DNA of 64,000 nucleotides from an uncultured Pseudomonas sp. (GTDB taxonomy: Bacteria > Pseudomonadota > Gammaproteobacteria > Pseudomonadales > Pseudomonadaceae): the NCBI RefSeq assembly GCF_913774235.1, contig NZ_CAJYDW010000005.1, positions 434,001 through 498,000 on the forward strand. The letters run 5' to 3'. A program made the position numbers and the translations under genes. Of the stretch, positions 34,758 through 43,869 are shown in pieces (position 1 is the first letter of the stretch; each line of letters begins with the position of its first letter). Under the pieces are notes generated by a model. It ran no database searches. It was not told the origin of the DNA and worked only from the letters and a program-made list of their open reading frames with translations.

Positions 34758-36035
34758 ATGCAACAATATGTCAGCAGCTACTACGCGGCTTCGCGCAATC
34801 TCCACACCGAATACCCGGTGCTGCAGGGCAGCGTCGAGACCGACGTCTGCGTCATCGGCGCCGGCTATACCGGCCTGTCCACCGCGCTGTTCCTGCTGGA
34901 GCACGGCTTCAGCGTGACGGTGCTGGAAGCGGCGCGGGTCGGCTTCGGCGCCTCGGGGCGCAACGGCGGCCAGATCGTCAACAGCTACAGCCGCGACATC
35001 GACGTCATCGAGCGGCAACTGCCGGCCAAGCAGGCGCAGTTGCTGGGCGAGATGGCCTTCGAGGGCGGTCGCATCATCCGCGACCGCATCGCCCGCTATA
35101 ACATCCAGTGCGACCTCAAGGATGGCGGTGTCTTCGCGGCCTTCACCAGCAAGCAGATGGGCCATCTGGAGGCCCAGCAACGGCTCTGGGAGCGCTACGG
35201 CCATACCCAGCTGCAATTGCTCGACGAGCACGGCATCCGTGAGGTGGTGGGTACCGAGCGGTACATCGGTGGCCTGCTGGACAGGAGCGGCGGGCACTTC
35301 CACTCGCTCAACCTGGCCCTGGGCGAGGCGGCGGCGGTCGCCTCCCTCGGCGGCAAGATCCACGAGCAGAGCGCGGCGATCCGGATCGAGCGCGGGGCGC
35401 ATCCCGTGGTGCATACGGCCAATGGCCAGGTGAAGGCGCGCTTCGTCGTGGTCGCCGGCAACGCCTACCTGGGTGGCCTGGTGCCGGAACTGGCGGCCAA
35501 GTCCATGCCCTGCGGCAGCCAGGTGCTCGCTACCGAGCCGCTGTCGGAGGAGCTGGCACGCAGCCTGTTGCCCCAGGACTACTGCGTGGAGGACTGCAAC
35601 TACCTGCTCGACTACTTCCGCCTCAGCGCCGATCGGCGGCTGATCTACGGTGGTGGCGTGGTCTATGGCGCCCGGGATCCGGCGGACATCGAAGCCATCA
35701 TCCGGCCGAAGATGCTGCAGACCTTCCCGCAGCTCAAGGACGTGAAGATCGATTTCTCCTGGACCGGCAACTTCCTGTTGACCCTGTCGCGCCTGCCGCA
35801 GGTCGGTCGCCTGGGCGACAACATCTACTATTCCCAGGGCTGTAGCGGCCACGGCATCACCTACACCCATCTGGCGGGCAAGGTGCTGGCCGAAGCCCTG
35901 CGTGGCCAGGCCGAGCGCTTCGATGCCTTCGCCAGCCTGCCGCACTACCCCTTCCCGGGCGGGCAGTTGCTGCGCGTGCCCCTCACCGCGCTCGGCGCGA
36001 CCTACTACCAGCTGCGTGATCGCCTGGGTATCTGA
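34758..36035 (+). CDS. pauB: PauB, gamma-glutamylputrescine oxidase (FAD)
   Basis: 425 residues from the ATG at 34758. DAO-type flavoprotein: ADP-binding VCVIGAGYTGLSTALFLLEHG with following GASGRNGGQ, and a C-terminal FAD site in YSQGCSGHGITYTH. In this operon it should oxidatively deaminate gamma-glutamylputrescine to the aldehyde, giving ammonia and H2O2. Spacing of 55 nt from pauC; same strand. Confidence 0.92.
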   Translation: MQQYVSSYYAASRNLHTEYPVLQGSVETDVCVIGAGYTGLSTALFLLEHGFSVTVLEAARVGFGASGRNGGQIVNSYSRDIDVIERQLPAKQAQLLGEMAFEGGRIIRDRIARYNIQCDLKDGGVFAAFTSKQMGHLEAQQRLWERYGHTQLQLLDEHGIREVVGTERYIGGLLDRSGGHFHSLNLALGEAAAVASLGGKIHEQSAAIRIERGAHPVVHTANGQVKARFVVVAGNAYLGGLVPELAAKSMPCGSQVLATEPLSEELARSLLPQDYCVEDCNYLLDYFRLSADRRLIYGGGVVYGARDPADIEAIIRPKMLQTFPQLKDVKIDFSWTGNFLLTLSRLPQVGRLGDNIYYSQGCSGHGITYTHLAGKVLAEALRGQAERFDAFASLPHYPFPGGQLLRVPLTALGATYYQLRDRLGI

Positions 36036-36080
36036 CCGCGTCCGCCTGCCGCGGGCGGGCCGACCTTCTGGAGAAAGACC

Positions 36081-36827
36081 ATGTCCCGTATGCCCCTGAT
36101 CGGCGTGACGGCGTGCCGCCAACTGCTCGGCAAATACGATTCCCATACCGTCGGCGACAAGTACGTCGAAGCGGCCGGCCATGCCGGGCTGCCGGTGATG
36201 CTGCCGGCGCGCAGCGTGCCGAGCGATCCGCTGGCGTTGCTGGAGCACCTGGACGGCCTGCTGTTCACCGGCTCGCCGTCCAATGTCGAGCCCCGGCACT
36301 ACCAGGGGCCGGCGAGTCTCGCCGGTACCCAGCACGATGTCTCCCGGGATGCCTACACCCTGCCGCTGCTGCGCCTGGCCATCGACCGGGGCGTGCCGGT
36401 GTTCTGCATCTGCCGCGGCTTCCAGGAGCTGAACGTGGCCCTGGGCGGCAGCCTGCACCAGCGCGTGCAGGAGCTGCCCGGGCATGACGATCACCGCGAG
36501 CCCCAGAGCGAGCTGTTGGCCGAGCAGTACGCGCCCACGCATCCGGTCGCGGTGCCGCCGGGCGGCGTATTCGAGCGTCTTGGCTTGCCGGCGAGCTTCC
36601 AGGTGAATTCCCTGCACAGCCAGGGCATAGCTCGCCTGGCCAGCGGGTTGCGCATCGAGGCCGTGGCGCCGGATGGCCTGGTGGAGGGCGTCTCGCTCCC
36701 AGATGCGCCCGGTTTCGTCGTCGGTGTGCAATGGCATCCCGAGTGGAATTTCCGTGAGAACCCCGAATCCCTGGCGCTGTTGAGCGCCTTCCGGGATGCC
36801 TGCCAGCGTTACGCCGCGGCGCGCTAG
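36081..36827 (+). CDS. pauD: PauD, gamma-glutamyl-GABA hydrolase
   Basis: 248 residues. Class I amidotransferase-like peptidase C26 family: nucleophile C111 in CICRGFQELN and His-Glu in GVQWHPEWN. Matches PuuD (nucleophile C114). It frees GABA from gamma-glutamyl-GABA, finishing the route pauA-B-C-D; GABA would go to succinate through enzymes not in this window. Last gene of the operon. Confidence 0.93.
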   Translation: MSRMPLIGVTACRQLLGKYDSHTVGDKYVEAAGHAGLPVMLPARSVPSDPLALLEHLDGLLFTGSPSNVEPRHYQGPASLAGTQHDVSRDAYTLPLLRLAIDRGVPVFCICRGFQELNVALGGSLHQRVQELPGHDDHREPQSELLAEQYAPTHPVAVPPGGVFERLGLPASFQVNSLHSQGIARLASGLRIEAVAPDGLVEGVSLPDAPGFVVGVQWHPEWNFRENPESLALLSAFRDACQRYAAAR

Positions 36828-37006
36828 GCACCGCGCGGCACGCTCGATAACTATTCCAACAAAAGGGCAGAGACCCAGGACCGAACAGCGCAAGGGTACG
36901 CCGGCCGGCGGCTCGGACACCGCCGGGCTGCAAGCCCTGGCCGATCCGTCCGCCAAGGGCCTGGCCGCCGGCTCCCGCGGGGCTGAATGGGGCGAGCTGG
37001 GTAAGG
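36828..37006. other. Intergenic; possible relic of a further pau-operon gene
   Basis: The plus-strand frame from about 36880 (TEQRKGTPAGGSDT…) to a TAA at 37018 reads like the start of a protein but has no ATG/GTG/TTG with a ribosome-binding site and ends inside the convergent MFS gene. Possibly a truncated start of a lost gene; weak. Confidence 0.25.
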
Positions 37007-38209
37007 TCAGTGACCCATAATCGCTGAAGCTCTTGCCCGGGTGCCGGCGGGAAAGCCGTGGCGCCGGGCGCAGCTGGCGATGGCCAGAGCGCTCAGGGAT
37101 AAGGCCACCACCGCCCAGCTCAGCGCCTGGGGGCCGATGCCGTCCAGCAGCAGGCCGCCGAGGATGCCGCCCCCAGCGATGGCGCTGTTCCAGGTCACCA
37201 CGTTCATCGCCAGGGCCGCATCGGCGCCGCTACCCGCGGTATCCGCCAGGGCGGTCTGCAGCAGGGTGGCCGCGCCGCCGAACGTCAGCCCCCAGCCGAA
37301 GACGCCCAGGTACTGCAGCAGCGCCGAGTCACGGTTGAGTCCCAGCAGCAGCGCGATCGCGACGAAGCCGGCAAGACTCACCAGCACGGCCCGCCGCAGG
37401 CTGTGGTCGACGATCCGCCCGGTGATCCAGATTCCCAGTAACGAGGCCGCCCCGAAGGTCAGCAGTACCCGGTCGACCTGATCGCCCAGCCCGGCCTGGG
37501 CGACGAAGGGGGCGATGTAGGTGTAGAGCAGGTTGTGGGCCAGCATCCAGGTAAAGACCACGCCGAGGATGGCGCGAATGCCGGGTGTGGCGAACACCTG
37601 GCGCAGCGGCAGGCGCTGGCCCTCGGCCTGCCCTGGATAGTCGGGCACCTTGGCCAGGACCCAGACGATCAGGCCCAGGGTGAGGGCGGACATGCAGGCG
37701 AAGGCCAGCCGCCAGCCCAGCAGCCCACCCAGCCAGGTCCCCAGGGGCACGCCCAGTGACAGGGCGACCGGCGTACCGAGCATGGCGATGGCCATCGCCC
37801 GCCCTTGCAGGCGCGGCACTACCAGGCGCCGGGCATAGCCGGCCAGCAGACTCCAGGCGAGGCCTGCCGCGGCTCCGGCGGCGAAGCGGGCGACCAGGGT
37901 CAGCGGATAGCTGGAGGAGAGCGCGGTGAGGGTGTTGAACAGCAGAAAGCCCAGGATCGTCGCCAACAGCACCCGGCGTCGCCGCCAGCGCGCCGTCGCC
38001 AGGGTAAGGGGGATGGCAGCAGTCAGCGAGCCGGCGGCATAGGCCGTCACCGTCTGCCCGGCGAGGGAATTGGAGACCTGGAGCCCCTGGGCGATCTCGG
38101 GGAGCAGGCCGGCGGGCAGGGTCTCGGTCATGATGCAGATGAAACCGGTCATCGCCAGCGCCAGCAGCGCGGCTATTGGCAGGCGTTCAGGATTGGGGGT
38201 CGCGGTCAC
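37007..38209 (-). CDS. MFS efflux transporter, DHA1 type
   Basis: 400 residues from a GTG at 38209 with AAGGAG 7 nt before it; the open frame to 38371 is not used because it runs through the operator region. 12 hydrophobic segments. TETLPAGLLPEIAQGL after helix 1 is typical of the DHA1 subgroup that includes sugar-efflux SotB/YdhP and NepI-type exporters. Divergent from a TetR gene with paired operator-like repeats between them, so probably TetR-controlled drug or metabolite efflux. Confidence 0.85.
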   Translation of the reverse strand: MTATPNPERLPIAALLALAMTGFICIMTETLPAGLLPEIAQGLQVSNSLAGQTVTAYAAGSLTAAIPLTLATARWRRRRVLLATILGFLLFNTLTALSSSYPLTLVARFAAGAAAGLAWSLLAGYARRLVVPRLQGRAMAIAMLGTPVALSLGVPLGTWLGGLLGWRLAFACMSALTLGLIVWVLAKVPDYPGQAEGQRLPLRQVFATPGIRAILGVVFTWMLAHNLLYTYIAPFVAQAGLGDQVDRVLLTFGAASLLGIWITGRIVDHSLRRAVLVSLAGFVAIALLLGLNRDSALLQYLGVFGWGLTFGGAATLLQTALADTAGSGADAALAMNVVTWNSAIAGGGILGGLLLDGIGPQALSWAVVALSLSALAIASCARRHGFPAGTRARASAIMGH

Positions 38210-38228
38210 GGCTAGGCTCCTTAGATAT

Positions 38229-38244
38229 GTATCGATCGGTATAT
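38229..38244. promoter_or_regulatory. Candidate TetR operator 1
   Basis: GTATCGATCGGTATAT, a near-palindrome with GTATCGA/GTATA half-sites, just upstream of the MFS GTG. Repeated at 38283. Confidence 0.55.
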
Positions 38245-38282
38245 ATCTAAGCAGCAGGTCTCCCGGCTGGTCAATTAATTCT

Positions 38283-38297
38283 GTATCGACTAGTATA
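38283..38297. promoter_or_regulatory. Candidate TetR operator 2
   Basis: GTATCGACTAGTATA, same GTATCGA-N3-GTATA pattern as operator 1, 54 nt away and 29 nt before the TetR start. The pair suggests coordinate repression of both divergent genes. Confidence 0.55.
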
Positions 38298-38325
38298 AAA
38301 ATCGTGTCTGACGAGGAGTACGGCT

Positions 38326-38955
38326 GTGGCTCAGATGGGGCGTCCGCGGTCCTTCGACCGCACCCAGGCAATCGATGACGCGATGCTGCTGTTCTGGCGC
38401 TATGGCTATGAGGCGACCTCCCTGAGTCGGCTCAAGGCGGCGATCGGCGGCGGCATCACCGCGCCCAGCTTCTATGCGGCCTTCGGTTCGAAGGAGGCGC
38501 TGTTCAAGGAAGTGGTCGCCCGTTACATGGAGACCCATGGCCGGGTGAACGATCCGCTGTTCGACGAGACCCTGGCCCCGCGGGAGGCGATCGCCTCGGC
38601 CCTCGGGCGTTCCGCGCGGATGCAGTGCGATGAGCGCCTGCCCAAGGGCTGCCTGGTGGCGCTCGGCACCCTGGGCTCCTATGCGGATGAAGACTCCAGC
38701 ATTCCGCTCCCCCTGCGCGAGGCCCGTGCTCGGATCCGCGCCGGCCTGCTGGCCTGCGTCAGGCGCGGTATCGACCGCGGCGATCTCGCGGCAGGCACCG
38801 ATGCGCCTGTCCTGGCGACGCTGTTCGAAGGCTTGCTGCTGGGCATTTCACCCATGGCAAGAGATGGCGTGGCGTTGCCTGTGATCGAGGGCGCCATCGG
38901 CCTGGCGATGACGCTCTGGGATAGTCAGCGGCCGCCTGCGCAAGGTATCGCCTGA
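38326..38955 (+). CDS. TetR-family regulator
   Basis: 209 residues from a GTG. N-terminal HTH: MGRPRSFDRTQAIDDAMLLFW followed by YGYEATSLSRLKAAIG and PSFYAAFGSKEALF. The C-terminal domain (LPKGCLVALGTLG) resembles the TetR subgroup with a conserved Cys-containing helix seen in AcrR-like regulators of reductase or efflux genes. Divergent from the MFS gene, with two operator-like repeats in between. Confidence 0.9.
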   Translation: MAQMGRPRSFDRTQAIDDAMLLFWRYGYEATSLSRLKAAIGGGITAPSFYAAFGSKEALFKEVVARYMETHGRVNDPLFDETLAPREAIASALGRSARMQCDERLPKGCLVALGTLGSYADEDSSIPLPLREARARIRAGLLACVRRGIDRGDLAAGTDAPVLATLFEGLLLGISPMARDGVALPVIEGAIGLAMTLWDSQRPPAQGIA

Positions 38956-38989
38956 GCCGGATTTCTGCGCCTTGGCGCAGGGCGGGGCG

Positions 38990-39529
38990 TCAAGGCGCCT
39001 GTCGCTCTCCCCTGAGCGCGGCAGGCGAGGGGTCTGCCAGGGCTATGCGGTCGATGACGTCCTGATAGGGGACGAGGTCGAGAAAGGCCTCGACCTGGGT
39101 CGCACGTTCCCCGTCCATCTTGAAGATCCAGACGTATTCGTTGCGATAGGGCGCGCCATCGCCCGCGGTGGCCGTGCCCTTCCAGCGCACCACGACCTGG
39201 TCTCCCCGCGCCCAGATGCCCTGGACCCGGGGCACGATGGGCGTGGCCAGGCGCTGCGCGAAGGGGCGCACGGCGCGCTCCAGGAAGTCTTCGCGGCCAT
39301 GGTAGATGCCCGCTGCCGGACCACTGCCCTGAATGGTCCAGACCACCCTGGGCGAGAGCAGGTCGTCGAACAGACTGCCGCGACCCGCGCTCCAATTGGC
39401 GAAAGCCCGTTCGACCAGGCGTTGGTTGCGTTCAGCGGTGGATTCGGCGGCTGCGGCGCCGCTCCAGGGAGCACTCAGGAATGCGAGCGACAGCAGCGCG
39501 CTCCCGGTCAGACGTTTGGCTGGATTCAT
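38990..39529 (-). CDS. Secreted SnoaL/NTF2-like protein
   Basis: 179 residues. Signal peptide: KR, then hydrophobic LTGSALLSLAFLSA, cleavage near GAAAAES. The mature part is an NTF2-like fold of the SnoaL/ketosteroid-isomerase-like group (RLVERAFANWSAGRG, then VWTIQGSG and YVWIFKMDG). Such folds bind small hydrophobic molecules and are often not enzymes. Periplasmic. Convergent with TetR; no partner gene visible. Confidence 0.8.
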   Translation of the reverse strand: MNPAKRLTGSALLSLAFLSAPWSGAAAAESTAERNQRLVERAFANWSAGRGSLFDDLLSPRVVWTIQGSGPAAGIYHGREDFLERAVRPFAQRLATPIVPRVQGIWARGDQVVVRWKGTATAGDGAPYRNEYVWIFKMDGERATQVEAFLDLVPYQDVIDRIALADPSPAALRGERQAP

Positions 39530-39734
39530 GGCAGTACGCTCGTGCAGGACGGAATGAGGTGGACGGCGGCGCCGGCAAAGGGTACCCGCCTGGAACCCAC
39601 CTTAGGCCGCTGGCGGCGTCCGCATAACCGACCCGCAGCTGGACACTCCGGTTAGCGCGCCTTGACGCCAGAGGTCACCATCCGATTCCGGCCGCTGGGT
39701 GAAGCCCGGCGGCCGGCGTCCAAGCGGTCTTCCC

Positions 39735-41441
39735 TCAACCCACCAGCGGCGGCGTCCGCGGCGGTATCTGGCGCTTGGAACCGGTCGCCTCGTAGGCGGC
39801 GGCCAGGCGGAGCAGGTTGGCGTCGTCATAGGCGCGACCGGCGAAGGTCAGCCCCACTGGCATGCCGATGTCGGCCATCACGCCCATGGGCACGGTCACG
39901 GTCGGCACGCCCAGGTGGCGGATGGCGAGGTTGCCATTGGCGACCCAGACGCCGTTGCTCCAGGCGATGTCGGCCGAGGCGGGGTTGATGTCGGCATCGG
40001 CGGGGGCCACGTCGGCCACGGTGGGGAAGAGCACGGCGTCCAGGCCCAGGGCCTGCAGCCAGTCTTCCAGGTCGAGCTTGCGCGTGAGCTCCAGGCCGCG
40101 CAGGCCGTCGGGGAGGGTGGTGATCTGCTCCAGGGTCTTGAGTCCCCGCTCGGCCATGCGCACGTATTCGGCCATGCCGGCGGCCAGGTCGCCTTCCCGA
40201 TTGGGCAGGGTGCCGGGCTCGTGGGGGAAGATCAGCTCGCCTTCGACGTCGACCAGGCGGTTGAGCTTGGGATCGTTGTTGTCACGCAGGAAGGTGTCGA
40301 AGCCCCAGGCGGACAGGTCCCAGAGTTCGTCGTGGAGAAACTCCTTGGAGACGATGCCGCGGTTGAACACCGTGGGCGCGCCGGGGCGGTCGCCTTCGCA
40401 ATTGGAAACCAGCGGAAAGTCCACCTCGATCACCGTGGCTCCTGCGGCTTCCAGGGCCGCGCGGGCCTGTTCCCAGAGGGCGATCACCGAGTCGCGGGTC
40501 TGGATGCGCTGGCCGGTGGGGCCGCCGATGCCGGGATTCTCGCTGGTGCCGGCGTCCGGGTCCTGGTTGATGAACATGCGCGGCACGCCCAGGCGCTTGC
40601 CGGCCAGGGCATTGGGACCGGTGGCGAGGGCCGGGTAGGACGCCGGGCGTACCGCCGAGGCCAGCGGCAGCGGCACCCAGGGCTGCAGGCGCCAGAGGTC
40701 GCCGGAGGTATCGGGATCGTCCGCTACCACCACATCCAGCACTTCCAGCAGATCGGCCATGGTGCGGGCATAGGGCACCACCACGTCCATGGTCGGCGTC
40801 AGTGGCCAGTTGCCGCGCACCGAGATGATTCCGCGCGAGGGGGTGTAGGCGCACAGCCCGTTGTTGGACGCCGGGCCGCGGCCGCTGGACCAGGTTTCCT
40901 CGGCCAGGCCGAAGGCGGCGAAGCTGGCCGCGGTGGCGGTGCCGGCGCCGTTGGAGGAGCCGGAGGCGAAGGGCGCGGTCAGGTAACCCGCGTTGTAGGG
41001 GCTTTCCGCACGGCCATAGACGCCGCGCTGCATGCCGCCGTTGGCCATGGGCGGCATGTTGGTCTTGCCCAGGCAGATGGCGCCGGCGGCGCGCAGGCGC
41101 TCGATGGTGAAGGCGTCGCGCTGGGCGACCAAGTTCCTGAAGGCCGGGCTGCCGGAGGCGGCGGTAAGGCCCTTGACCAGGTAGCTGTCCTTGGCGGTGT
41201 AGGGGATGCCGTCCAGCGGTCCCAGGGTCTCGCCACGGGCGCGCCGACGATCGGACTCGGCGGCTTCGGCCAGGGCCTCGGGATTGCGCACCACCACGGC
41301 ATTGAGCGCGGTGGCGCTGGTGGGCGGATCGTAGGCATCGATCCGGGCCAGGTAGGCCTCGACCAGCGCTACCGCAGTGGTCTGGCCGGTTTCGAGTGCG
41401 CGACGCAACTCGGCGATGGAGCGTTCGGTAACTTCGATCAT
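39735..41441 (-). CDS. Amidase signature-family hydrolase
   Basis: 568 residues from the ATG at 41441; the frame remains open to 41528. The amidase Ser-cisSer-Lys triad can be placed at K84 (PYTAKDSY), S162 (FASGSSNGAGT) and S186 (TWSSGRGPA). The usual DTGGSIRIPA block is changed to TWSSGRGPA while the cis-Ser to nucleophile spacing of 24 matches the family. GatA-like but with no gatBC nearby, so a catabolic amidase of unknown substrate. Longer than typical amidases (~470) by a C-terminal portion. No signal peptide. Confidence 0.82.
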   Translation of the reverse strand: MIEVTERSIAELRRALETGQTTAVALVEAYLARIDAYDPPTSATALNAVVVRNPEALAEAAESDRRRARGETLGPLDGIPYTAKDSYLVKGLTAASGSPAFRNLVAQRDAFTIERLRAAGAICLGKTNMPPMANGGMQRGVYGRAESPYNAGYLTAPFASGSSNGAGTATAASFAAFGLAEETWSSGRGPASNNGLCAYTPSRGIISVRGNWPLTPTMDVVVPYARTMADLLEVLDVVVADDPDTSGDLWRLQPWVPLPLASAVRPASYPALATGPNALAGKRLGVPRMFINQDPDAGTSENPGIGGPTGQRIQTRDSVIALWEQARAALEAAGATVIEVDFPLVSNCEGDRPGAPTVFNRGIVSKEFLHDELWDLSAWGFDTFLRDNNDPKLNRLVDVEGELIFPHEPGTLPNREGDLAAGMAEYVRMAERGLKTLEQITTLPDGLRGLELTRKLDLEDWLQALGLDAVLFPTVADVAPADADINPASADIAWSNGVWVANGNLAIRHLGVPTVTVPMGVMADIGMPVGLTFAGRAYDDANLLRLAAAYEATGSKRQIPPRTPPLVG

Positions 41442-41660
41442 GATGGGGGCGCCATTGAGGATTTCGCTAGGCGAGGGAGGCTGCTGCCAGCTGTCTCGGA
41501 AGAAAAAAAGCACCGGCGCAGTGTACACCCGAAGCCGGCCGGCTTTTGATTGCGCCCACGCATTGAGGTCTTGCCGGGCCGCTCATGTGGGGCGACCGGG
41601 CGGGCTCTATCATGGCCCCGATTGCCGGTGCCTGGCCGCTGTCTGCCCTTGGAGTTTATG

Positions 41661-42599
41661 ATGTCGAAACGCCTGTATAACGAGCGAACGATCCTGCGCG
41701 GTTCCATCGGCGCCACGGTCCTGGTCGCCGTGGTGGGCGTCGTCTTCGGCGTGCATTTCGGCTCCTATGCCATCGTCTTCGATGGTTTCTATTCGCTGAT
41801 CGATGCGCTCATGAGTGGCCTGGCCCTGCTGGTCGCCACGCTCATTCACCGGCACGGCCAGGAGCTGGAAAAGGACCGCAAACTCGCCGAGCGCTTCAAC
41901 ATGGGCTTCTGGCACCTGGAGCCGATGGTGCTGGCCTTGAACGGCAGCGTACTGTGCATAGTCGCCTGTTATGCGCTGGTCAATTCGCTCATCAGCCTGC
42001 TGAGCGGCGGCAAGGAGCTGGAATTCGGCGCGGCCTTGCTCTATGCCCTAGTGGCGGCGCTGGTCTGCTATGGGGTGGCCGCCATGGAGCTGCGCCTGAA
42101 CCGGCGCATCCAGTCCGATTTCCTCAGGCTGGACATCAAGAGCTGGATCATGTCGGGGAGCATCTCCGCGGCTCTGGTGCTGGCATTTCTGGTCGGCGCC
42201 CTGGCGCAGGGCACTGCCTATGCCTGGATCACCCCCTACATCGACCCGCTGGCGCTGTCGATCATCTGCGTGCTGATCATTCCCGTACCGCTCAAGACCG
42301 TCTGGCAGGCGTTCGCGGAAATCCTCATGGTGACCCCGCCGCAGCTCAAGCAGCAGGTCGACGCGGTGGCCCGCGGGATGGTCGCGCGCTTCGGTTTTCT
42401 CGACTATCGCGCCTATGTGGCCAAGGTCGGACGGGCGCGGCAGATCGAGCTCTACTTCATCGTACCCCTGGGCTGGCCAGCCAAGACCCTGGACGAATGG
42501 GACGCCATCCGCGACCAGATCGGCGAGGCCATCGGCGGCGAGGGGCCGGATCGCTGGCTGACCATCGCCTTCACCACCGATCCGGCCTGGTCGCGCTAG
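41661..42599 (+). CDS. Cation diffusion facilitator (CDF) transporter
   Basis: 312 residues from the ATG at 41661 (GGAG 6 nt upstream; the ATG one codon earlier is too close). Six membrane segments. FDGFYSLIDALMSGLALLV holds the H/D-x3-D metal site of helix 2 in a modified form (D…SLID), and helix 5 carries DIKSWIMSGSISA. The C-terminal cytoplasmic domain is present. CDF proteins export Zn2+, Fe2+, Mn2+ or other divalent ions by proton antiport; the metal is not predictable because the helix-2/5 sites are atypical. Confidence 0.8.
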   Translation: MSKRLYNERTILRGSIGATVLVAVVGVVFGVHFGSYAIVFDGFYSLIDALMSGLALLVATLIHRHGQELEKDRKLAERFNMGFWHLEPMVLALNGSVLCIVACYALVNSLISLLSGGKELEFGAALLYALVAALVCYGVAAMELRLNRRIQSDFLRLDIKSWIMSGSISAALVLAFLVGALAQGTAYAWITPYIDPLALSIICVLIIPVPLKTVWQAFAEILMVTPPQLKQQVDAVARGMVARFGFLDYRAYVAKVGRARQIELYFIVPLGWPAKTLDEWDAIRDQIGEAIGGEGPDRWLTIAFTTDPAWSR

Positions 42600-42606
42600 C
42601 GCTGCG

Positions 42607-43863
42607 CTACTGGCGGGCCGTACAGAGGCGTTCGACGTCCGCGGCGAGTTGCTGGAGGATGGCGCGATCTTCGGCCTGGCCGAGGGTGGCCTCGGCGCGG
42701 GCCAGTGCCAGCCGGGAGTGGCGCTGGCACTCGCGCTTGATCCGCGCATCGCCTTGCACCGCCAGGCGCGCCAGGGCCTTTTGCAGGCGCATGCCCACTT
42801 CCACCAGGGGCGCGGCGTCGCGGCCCACCGGTAGGAAGAAGTCGTCGAACAGATCGTCCAGCGATAACGCCGGCACCTCGATCCGCGGATAGCGCGGCTC
42901 GATCGCTTCCCGCGGCCCGGTGAGCGTCGTCAGCAGCCGTTGCGCACGACCGAGGATGGCGATGGCGGTGCCCGAGTCGCTGCGCGAGGGCACCAACGCC
43001 CCGGTGGCGATCTCGCCCAGCACCGTGAGGCCGAAACGCGGATCCTGGTCGTGCAGGCGGCGCACGTCCAGGGTGAAGGCGGCGCGCAGGCGCTCGTCCT
43101 TGTCCGGCGGCAGACCCTCGACCCAGAGCAGCGGCTGCGCCGGATCGAGAAAGGCGCCGGGCAAGGCGGCCAGGCGCAGGCGACCCTGGTCGCCGCAGAG
43201 ATCCGCCAACAGCGGCATGTCCACCCGCTGCAGATAGCCGGTGCGGTCGGCCATCACCGGGCGACCGCTGGCGGGCTCATCGACGGGCGCCGCCACCCCG
43301 CCCAGGTAGGGCTGGGCCAGCCAGCATTGCAGGCTGTGCCGGGCGGCATCCTCGATACTGTCGCTGGTGGCATCGAGCTGGCCGAGACGCGAGAGGTGGT
43401 CGATCCAGCGCAACAGGGTGAAGACGATCAGCAGGATCACCACCAGGGTGACGGCGAAGAGCACCACCCGGCCGTTGTCGCCGTAGAGGCCGGTGCTCAG
43501 GGCGATGATGCCGACCAGGCTGAACAGGAAGGAGCCGAGAAAGGTGGCCAGGGCGTTCTGGGTGGTGCTGTCTTCCAGCAGCAGCGGATAGGCCCGCGGC
43601 GTCACGCTGCTGGCAGCGGCGTTGTAGGCCGTCACCATGGTGCTGAGGGAGAAGGTGGTCACCGCCAGCATGCTGCTGGCGATGATGGTGAGGATCTTGT
43701 CCACGGCGTCGGCGCCGACCTTGGCCGGCAGGGTCGCCGGGATGTGGTCGCGTAGGAGCAGGGCGAGGAGGGCGGTCGCCACCCCGGCGACCGAGAACAG
43801 GGTGGCGCGGAACCACAGGCGTCGCTGCAGTCCGCGCAGGACCCAGCCCAGACGGGCCAGCAC
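42607..43863 (-). CDS. DUF2254 membrane protein
   Basis: 418 residues. Two hydrophobic pairs in the first ~170 residues (16-38, 60-82, 105-128, 133-152), including the conserved FSLSTMVTAYNAAASSVTPR and QNALATFLGSFLF of DUF2254. The C-terminal half is soluble. Function unknown for the family. Its start is 6 nt from the stop of the cyclodeaminase gene on the same strand, so the two are probably co-transcribed (cyclodeaminase first). Confidence 0.85.
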   Translation of the reverse strand: MLARLGWVLRGLQRRLWFRATLFSVAGVATALLALLLRDHIPATLPAKVGADAVDKILTIIASSMLAVTTFSLSTMVTAYNAAASSVTPRAYPLLLEDSTTQNALATFLGSFLFSLVGIIALSTGLYGDNGRVVLFAVTLVVILLIVFTLLRWIDHLSRLGQLDATSDSIEDAARHSLQCWLAQPYLGGVAAPVDEPASGRPVMADRTGYLQRVDMPLLADLCGDQGRLRLAALPGAFLDPAQPLLWVEGLPPDKDERLRAAFTLDVRRLHDQDPRFGLTVLGEIATGALVPSRSDSGTAIAILGRAQRLLTTLTGPREAIEPRYPRIEVPALSLDDLFDDFFLPVGRDAAPLVEVGMRLQKALARLAVQGDARIKRECQRHSRLALARAEATLGQAEDRAILQQLAADVERLCTARQ

Positions 43864-43869
43864 CGGGCG

